A DNA stretch of 45,407 nucleotides from Clostridia bacterium (lineage in GTDB: Bacteria; Bacillota; Clostridia; Oscillospirales; Butyricicoccaceae). Numbering within the stretch: position 1 is the stretch's first letter; every line of letters starts with the position of its first letter. The stretch is from contig JAFSZV010000051.1 in assembly GCA_017455565.1 (NCBI GenBank), positions 1 through 45,407 of the forward strand, written 5' to 3'. Made by a program: the position numbers and the translations under genes. Below are positions 41,633 to 45,407 of the stretch, one piece after another. The notes below the pieces were generated by a model. It ran no database searches. It worked only from the letters and a program-made list of their open reading frames with translations, and was not told the DNA's origin.

Positions 41633-42376
41633 ATGAACGAGAACCCTAAAGATCGCCTGCATGCGCTTCTGGCGCTGGAATATAACTGCACGCCTGAAGA
41701 TTTCTCGCGGAAAGAAAATGTGCTTACCCTGCCCGCGCTGCGGGAAGGACGGCGGCGCTACTCGGACGAGCCGTATTTCTTTCATATGGCCACAGAGGGG
41801 AACAACGCCGTGATCACCGCGCACGAATGCCTTCATGCCTTTTTGCGTGAATATATCCGGGATAAAAAGGGGCATTGGCTTTTTGAACTTCCCAATCTCC
41901 GGCCCATCGAGGCGCAGATCAACCGGTTTGGCTATGCCCTTTCCGGAACCTTTCATATGTTTCTCCCCGTTTTTCCTGTCGTTCCGAAAGGCGATTTTCC
42001 CGTACAATGGTTTTATGACAGCGAAATTCACGCTTTTTACGGCGATGCCCGTTTTCCAAACGCCATCGCGCCCTCTTTTCATCCCAATCGCCCCGACCGT
42101 ATCGTGGTCTGCGCCTGCGACAACGGCAGCATCATCGGCATGGCAGGCTGCTCGGAGGATGCGCCGGGATGGATGCAGATCGGCATTGACGTTTTGGAAC
42201 CCTATCGCTCACAAGGGATCGGAAGCTATCTTGTGAGTCTGCTGAAAAATCGCATTCTGGAGCACGGATGGATCCCCTTTTACGGAACCGGCGTTTCCAA
42301 TTATCATTCCTGGAACATCGCACTGAATTGCGGCTTCCGTCCGGCGTGGGTAGAGATCGGTGCAAGAAAACTGTAA
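41633..42376 (+). CDS. GNAT-family N-acetyltransferase with N-terminal extra domain
   Basis: A 247-aa protein. The C-terminal GNAT domain (about 150-245) has the CoA loop VLEPYRSQGIGSYLVSLL (R-S-Q-G-I-G) and the terminal SWNIALNCGFRPAWVEIG. The N-terminal 140 residues look like a degenerate second GNAT domain, with a region PYFFHMATEGNNAVITAHECLHAFLREY. Substrate unknown. Shine-Dalgarno AAGGAG 9 nt before the ATG. It has its own promoter and a strong terminator. Confidence 0.85.
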   Translation: MNENPKDRLHALLALEYNCTPEDFSRKENVLTLPALREGRRRYSDEPYFFHMATEGNNAVITAHECLHAFLREYIRDKKGHWLFELPNLRPIEAQINRFGYALSGTFHMFLPVFPVVPKGDFPVQWFYDSEIHAFYGDARFPNAIAPSFHPNRPDRIVVCACDNGSIIGMAGCSEDAPGWMQIGIDVLEPYRSQGIGSYLVSLLKNRILEHGWIPFYGTGVSNYHSWNIALNCGFRPAWVEIGARKL

Positions 42377-42394
42377 ACAAGCGCATAACGACCG

Positions 42395-42425
42395 CGGAGC
42401 AGGCACAGGCCCGCTCCGTTTTTTT
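42395..42425 (+). terminator. Terminator after two-domain GNAT gene
   Basis: Stem CGGAGC/GCTCCG with inner GG/CC pairs and a TTTTTTT run. It overlaps the last codons of the convergent small membrane protein gene. Confidence 0.85.
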
Positions 42426-42729
42426 ATTCTTGCGAAAGCGGCGTTTCGCTTTCCTTCGGCGCGGAAAACCCCAATATCTCGCGCCCGAAGACCGAAACGG
42501 CGCTGTCTGCATCGTCGAGGCCGGAAAAGCTGCGGCCCAGCGTTTCCAGCGCCTTTTCATAGTCGATCCCCCCGGCCCGCTCGAATACGGCCTCATGAAG
42601 CTGTTGACGAAAAACGACGAGCCGCTCGCTTTCACCGAAGCGCAGCAGAAGAATCAGCGCCAGGAAAAGCAGAAACAATGCCGCGCCGCCGCCCTTCGGT
42701 TCGCCGCGGCCATATGCTCTCCCGCTCAT
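42424..42729 (-). CDS. Small single-pass membrane protein coupled to spoIVA
   Basis: A 101-aa protein, not recognised as a named family. One transmembrane helix at about 16-30 (AALFLLFLALILLLRF) follows a Gly-rich basic N-terminus, so the C-terminal 70 residues should face outside or the intermembrane space. That part reads VVFRQQLHEAVFERAGG, then DYEKALETLGRSFSG and VSVFGREILGF. It resembles the short N-terminal segments found before peptidase domains in some clostridial sporulation proteins, but no peptidase follows. The start codon overlaps the spoIVA stop by 1 nt (TGATG), so translation is coupled and a role in sporulation is likely by context. Confidence 0.65.
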   Translation of the reverse strand: MSGRAYGRGEPKGGGAALFLLFLALILLLRFGESERLVVFRQQLHEAVFERAGGIDYEKALETLGRSFSGLDDADSAVSVFGREILGFSAPKESETPLSQE

Positions 42730-44207
42730 CAGAGGATAATGCAGATCAGGCCGCCGCTGCCTTCATTGATGATGCGTTCCAGAGTGGTCTGGAGCTTGCC
42801 GCGGGCATCATCCGGCATTTTATAGAGCTTATTGTTGAGTCCTTCATTTACCAGCTCACTGAGGGATTTCCCGAAGATATTGCTTTCCCACAGCTTTTCC
42901 GGCGAATCCTCGAACTCCTGCATCAGATAATTCACCAGATCCTCGCTCTGCTTTTCCGAGCCGACAATGGGGCTGATCTCGGTCTCCACCTGGGTCTGAA
43001 TCAAATGGATGCTGGGTGCGCTGGCCTTGAGCTTAACGCCGAAACGGCCGCCCTGTTTGACGATCTCGGGCTGTTCCAGATGCATTTCGCTGCTGTCGGG
43101 CATCACGATCCCATAGCCCGTGCGGCGAACCTGTTCCAGCGCGGCGGCAACATGCTCATACTCCTTGCGGATCCGCGCCATGTCACAAAGCAGCGGTACT
43201 AGATCGGCCTCGGAGCGGATCTCGATCCCGCATTGTTCGCTGAGCATCTGATAATACAGCGCCTGCGGCACAACGATCGTGGCCGTGACCGTGCCGTCGC
43301 TGGGATTCAATTGATTCAAAATTGCCTGTTCAATCTCGCCCCGTCCGCTGAGGGCAGCAATCTCCTTTCTGGCGTCGCGCATCCGCCGCACGCTTTCGCA
43401 GGCGGAAAAGACCGATTGATAAATGGATTCCTGCAAGGTGTTCTCAGCTTGCAGCATGGTGATCCATTGAGGTAATGTAAAGCGAAACTCCTTTACAGGA
43501 AATTCATAGAGCACCGCAGAAAGGATCTCGTCAATCTCGTCTTTTCGCAGGGTCAAGCAATTGACCGAAAGGCAGGTGACGCCGTATTTTTTCTCCAGTT
43601 CCTTCCGCAAAGCGGATGCACGCTCCGATTGCGGTTCGGTGGTGTTGAGCAGCAGGCAAAACGGTTTGTGGATCTCCTGCAGCTCCCGCACGATGCGCTC
43701 TTCCGCTTCGGCATAGGCTTCCCGCGGGATATCTCCGATGGAGCCGTCTGTCGTAACGACGACGCCAATGGTGCTGTGCTCGGTAATGACCTTCCGCGTA
43801 CCGATCTCGGCCGCCTGCGCCAGCGGGATCTCCTTTTCAAACCAGGGTGTATGCACCATGCGGGGCTGATCCTCTTCAAACTGCCCGATGGCGCCCTCCA
43901 CCATATATCCCACGCAGTCGATGAGACGCAGATTGCAGGCTGCGCCGCCATCCACAGTGATGGAAACGGCCTCTTCCGGGATAAACTTCGGCTCAGCGGT
44001 CATGATCGTCCGGCCGGAGCCGCTTTGCGGCAGCTCATCCTTGGCGCGCTCCTTCAGATAGATGTTGTCGATATTCGGGAGCACCATCTGCTCCATAAAG
44101 CTTTTGATAAAGGTGGATTTCCCCGTGCGGACAGGGCCCACCACGCCGATATAGATATTGCCGTCGGTGCGGGTAGCAATATCCTGATAGATCGATGTAT
44201 GTGTCAT
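42729..44207 (-). CDS. spoIVA: Stage IV sporulation protein A
   Basis: Spore-coat basement-layer ATPase that polymerises on the outer forespore membrane, 492 aa, the usual length. The N-terminal P-loop is GPVRTGKS (24-31), related to TRAFAC GTPases, followed by RTIMTAEPKFIPEEAV, the D-x2-G loop of IDCVGYMVEG and TEHSTIGVVVTTDGSIGDIPR. The C-terminal localisation region ends SGGLICIIL, close to the family ending. Shine-Dalgarno GAGGATGA. It is followed by a coupled small membrane protein. In Bacillus the gene is under mother-cell sigma-E; see the weak candidate upstream. Confidence 0.96.
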   Translation of the reverse strand: MTHTSIYQDIATRTDGNIYIGVVGPVRTGKSTFIKSFMEQMVLPNIDNIYLKERAKDELPQSGSGRTIMTAEPKFIPEEAVSITVDGGAACNLRLIDCVGYMVEGAIGQFEEDQPRMVHTPWFEKEIPLAQAAEIGTRKVITEHSTIGVVVTTDGSIGDIPREAYAEAEERIVRELQEIHKPFCLLLNTTEPQSERASALRKELEKKYGVTCLSVNCLTLRKDEIDEILSAVLYEFPVKEFRFTLPQWITMLQAENTLQESIYQSVFSACESVRRMRDARKEIAALSGRGEIEQAILNQLNPSDGTVTATIVVPQALYYQMLSEQCGIEIRSEADLVPLLCDMARIRKEYEHVAAALEQVRRTGYGIVMPDSSEMHLEQPEIVKQGGRFGVKLKASAPSIHLIQTQVETEISPIVGSEKQSEDLVNYLMQEFEDSPEKLWESNIFGKSLSELVNEGLNNKLYKMPDDARGKLQTTLERIINEGSGGLICIIL

Positions 44208-44239
44208 CTTTCATCCTCTTTTCACAAGTCTTTTACTGC

Positions 44240-44267
44240 ACTTTATGAAACGGGCTGGCGAAATAGA
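44240..44267 (-). promoter_or_regulatory. Weak sigma-E-like promoter candidate for spoIVA
   Basis: On the minus strand, CATAAAGT (44240-44247) matches six of eight bases of the CATACAAT -10 of sigma-E. A poor TCTATTT -35 lies 13 nt upstream. Included because spoIVA is normally in the sigma-E regulon and no sigma-A promoter is visible. Confidence 0.25.
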
Positions 44268-44281
44268 AGAGGAGAAAATGA

Positions 44282-44314
44282 AAAAGAGCAGACAGCGGGT
44301 CTGTCTGCTCTTTT
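44282..44314. terminator. Bidirectional terminator upstream of spoIVA
   Basis: A 14-bp perfect stem (44282-44295 with 44301-44314), 5-nt loop and T-run on both sides. It ends the upstream GNAT transcript. Confidence 0.88.
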
Positions 44315-44330
44315 GAGAAGGGGATCCTAT

Positions 44331-44753
44331 TTAGATATTCCAGACTGCCGTCTGATTGTTTTCTCCCGGTATTTTCACAAAACCAAGTGATCTGTAAAGA
44401 GAAACAGCGGGAACATTTTCGACGTCTACCAACAGTTCCATCCCCTTGGGTCGATTCATTTCAATGGCCTTTGCCAACAGCTTTTTTCCCCAGCCCTTGC
44501 CGCGATGCTCTTTTTTAACCAACAAATCAAAGGGCTCGTTTTCTTCATAACAATTCGTCACATCAATATAACCGACGACGACACTGTCATCAACAGCCAG
44601 ATAGACATTGAACCGATCCGCAGCCTCAACCACCCTGTCTCCCGTCCAGTAGCAATCTGTCCCACGCATAGCAAGGTACTGGTCTTGATAACGTTCAGAT
44701 AGCGGTTCGATCCCATCGGTGTCAACAACAGGCGTTTCATTTTGTAAGACCAT
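44331..44753 (-). CDS. Small GNAT-family N-acetyltransferase
   Basis: A 140-aa acetyltransferase. The CoA loop is VKKEHRGKGWGKKLLAKAI (R-G-K-G-W-G) at about 80-97, preceded by the NEPFDLLV strand, and the terminal block VENVPAVSLYRSLGF is standard. Residues 33-65 (DCYWTGDRVVEAADRFNVYLAVDDSV) resemble the middle of longer, two-domain GNATs, so the protein could be a shortened version of one. Base composition is lower in GC than its neighbours, and the region upstream is AT-rich with repeats, which hints at acquisition. Shine-Dalgarno GAGGAA 9 nt before the ATG. Confidence 0.85.
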   Translation of the reverse strand: MVLQNETPVVDTDGIEPLSERYQDQYLAMRGTDCYWTGDRVVEAADRFNVYLAVDDSVVVGYIDVTNCYEENEPFDLLVKKEHRGKGWGKKLLAKAIEMNRPKGMELLVDVENVPAVSLYRSLGFVKIPGENNQTAVWNI

Positions 44754-44801
44754 TCTTTGCTGTTCCTCGAAAAAACTCGCCCTTCTTCAGCGCAGCATAT
44801 T

Positions 44802-44903
44802 TCAAAGCGGAGTATTATCAGGGTTAAAGACAAAATCAGCCTGAAAGCACGAATAATTTATCTGCAAATAATCGGCAACTTCTCGATAACGTGAATTTGC
44901 CAT
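44802..44903 (-). other. Possible 33-codon ORF in the leader of the small GNAT gene
   Basis: ATG at 44901-44903 begins MANSRYREVADYLQINYS and the frame ends at 44802 after FVFNPDNTPL. Composition looks protein-like, but there is no Shine-Dalgarno and no known family. It may be a fragment of a decayed gene. The rest of 44754-45020 holds only the promoter below and AT-rich DNA. Confidence 0.2.
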
Positions 44904-44958
44904 AATCAATCATTGAATATCGATCCAACGGAAATATTGACTTGACGATTTCTTTTTT

Positions 44959-44986
44959 ATTATATCGCAGAATTATGATAAATCAA
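44959..44986 (-). promoter_or_regulatory. Promoter upstream of small GNAT gene
   Basis: On the minus strand, TTGATT (44981-44986), 16-nt spacer, TATAAT (44959-44964), in an AT-rich block. The leader to the GNAT start would be about 200 nt. Confidence 0.55.
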
Positions 44987-45020
44987 CACGGGCAAATGTG
45001 AAATTTGAAGCAAGGCACAA

Positions 45021-45174
45021 GTGAAGAAATTCGCTTCACTCATCGTGAAGTATTGCGGCTTTGCCGCAAAGTGAAGTTAAGTGTTCCGCATATCGTGGCG
45101 AAGTCACACTTCACGATGCGCAGCATCTCTTCACGTCCGAAGGACACTTCACCTTCGCGCAAGCGGAACACTTA
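45021..45174. repeat. Nested hairpin repeat tract built on GTGAAG/CTTCAC words
   Basis: A non-coding tract with GTGAAG three times (45021, 45045, 45071) and CTTCAC four times (45034, 45109, 45129, 45147). The first words flank a small hairpin; the rest form a large nested structure. CATCGTGAAG (45041-45050) pairs with CTTCACGATG (45109-45118), and TAAGTGTTCCGC (45078-45089) pairs with GCGGAACACTTA (45163-45174). Between the words lie variable mini-palindromes (GCGGC-TTT-GCCGC, GATGC-GCA-GCATC, GTCC-GAA-GGAC). It looks like a dispersed intergenic repeat element of Oscillospiraceae, not CRISPR and not coding. Confidence 0.7.
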
Positions 45175-45176
45175 GT

Positions 45177-45218
45177 TCCAAAAATTAAAGTACGCTTTTG
45201 CGTACTTTAATTTTTGGA
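45177..45218 (-). terminator. 19-bp perfect palindrome/terminator fused to the tRNA-Cys 3' end
   Basis: Arms 45177-45195 and 45200-45218 pair perfectly around TTTT. The right arm includes the encoded TCCA end of tRNA-Cys. In the minus direction the stem closes with AATTTTT, so it can act as a terminator for the tRNA transcript. Confidence 0.7.
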
Positions 45219-45289
45219 GGTGCCACCCAGATTTGAACTGGGGAATCAGGGTTTTGCAGACCCTTGCCTTACCACTTGGCCATGGCACC
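45215..45289 (-). tRNA. tRNA-Cys (GCA)
   Basis: A 75-nt cloverleaf with encoded CCA. The acceptor stem GGTGCCA/TGGCACC pairs fully, discriminator T. The anticodon loop TCTGCAAAA gives GCA, and the T-arm is CCAGT-TCAAATC-TGGG-type. Standard. Confidence 0.95.
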
Positions 45290-45297
45290 ATATGAAT

Positions 45298-45321
45298 CGA
45301 CAGGAGTTTTCGCTCCTGTCG
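45298..45321. other. Inter-tRNA hairpin
   Basis: Stem CGACAGGAG/CTCCTGTCG with a 6-nt loop between the two tRNA genes. No strong T-run in the minus direction, so it is more likely an RNA-processing or spacing element than a terminator. Confidence 0.5.
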
Positions 45322-45330
45322 AATATTTTG

Positions 45331-45406
45331 TGGAGCGGACTACGAGGCTCGAACTCGCTACCTCCACCTTGGCAAGGTGGCGCTCTACCAGATGAGCTAC
45401 TTCCGC
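45331..45406 (-). tRNA. tRNA-Gly (GCC)
   Basis: A 76-nt cloverleaf with encoded CCA. The anticodon arm CCACC-TTGCCAA-GGTGG gives GCC. D-arm GCTC/GAGC and T-arm GCGAG-TTCGAGC-CTCGT are good. The acceptor stem GCGGAAG against AGTCCGC pairs at positions 1-5 but has two adjacent purine mismatches (A6-G67 and G7-A66). The gene abuts the window edge. Confidence 0.85.
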
Positions 45407-45407
45407 A

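Noticed and set aside
45021..45174. CRISPR array
   Set aside because: The repeated word is only 6 nt, occurs in both orientations and the intervals are uneven palindromes; no cas genes.
1..45407. Insertion sequences, prophage or integrase genes
   Set aside because: No transposase, recombinase or phage structural gene motifs were found in any reading frame examined.

Overview
The window looks like chromosomal DNA of a spore-forming, GC-rich member of the Clostridia, most likely Oscillospiraceae/Ruminococcaceae. The evidence is a spoIVA gene, a gerA-type germination operon, a SpoIVFB-like M50 protease, a YaaL/DUF2508 protein, the paired TIGR03960/TIGR03936 radical-SAM proteins, and the Firmicutes-type block rplS-lepB-rbgA-rnhB-yraN. 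The taxon is inferred from gene content; no 16S gene is present. Most genes lie on the minus strand.

Layout. 1-1000: rplM and a partial rpsI. 1.0-3.0 kb: a TtcA-like tRNA thiolase (+), a methyltransferase and a DUF2508 protein. 3.1-7.3 kb (+): a divergent two-subunit type II topoisomerase. 7.4-11.1 kb: a minus-strand operon of CapA-like lipoprotein, DusB, ECF sigma factor and zinc-finger anti-sigma factor. 11.2-19.8 kb: an operon that mixes a sugar ABC importer (unusually large solute-binding lipoprotein, two permeases, MalK-type ATPase) with an HlyD-like adaptor and a MacB-like periplasmic-core protein. 20.0-22.8 kb: a Tet(M)/EF-G-like GTPase fused to a Rae1/YacP-type NYN nuclease, preceded by its own promoter and a small, apparently frameshifted leader ORF. 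23-25.8 kb: GNAT, nagB, ridA and dapA. 25.9-29.4 kb: spore germination receptor A, C and B genes. 29.5-36.8 kb: clpX, clpP, tig, a phosphoesterase, yraN, rnhB, rbgA, a GNAT relic, lepB and rplS. 36.8-39.9 kb: the radical-SAM pair and the M50 protease. 40-42.4 kb (+): a MATE pump and a GNAT. 42.4-44.2 kb: spoIVA and a small membrane protein. 44.3-45.4 kb: a GNAT, a hairpin-rich repeat tract, then tRNA-Cys and tRNA-Gly.

Most of the window is housekeeping: translation, protein quality control, secretion and sporulation. Two loci stand out as possible undescribed biology. The GTPase-nuclease fusion joins a ribosomal A-site translocase-like body to a nuclease whose free-standing relative cuts mRNA on the ribosome, and it lacks the loop Tet(M) uses to dislodge tetracycline. 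The mixed ABC operon joins importer parts to two exporter-like envelope proteins but encodes only one ATPase.

Coordinates, promoters, hairpins and base counts were read by eye. Family assignments rest on recalled motifs, not on database searches. Starts were chosen by Shine-Dalgarno position and several are noted as uncertain.
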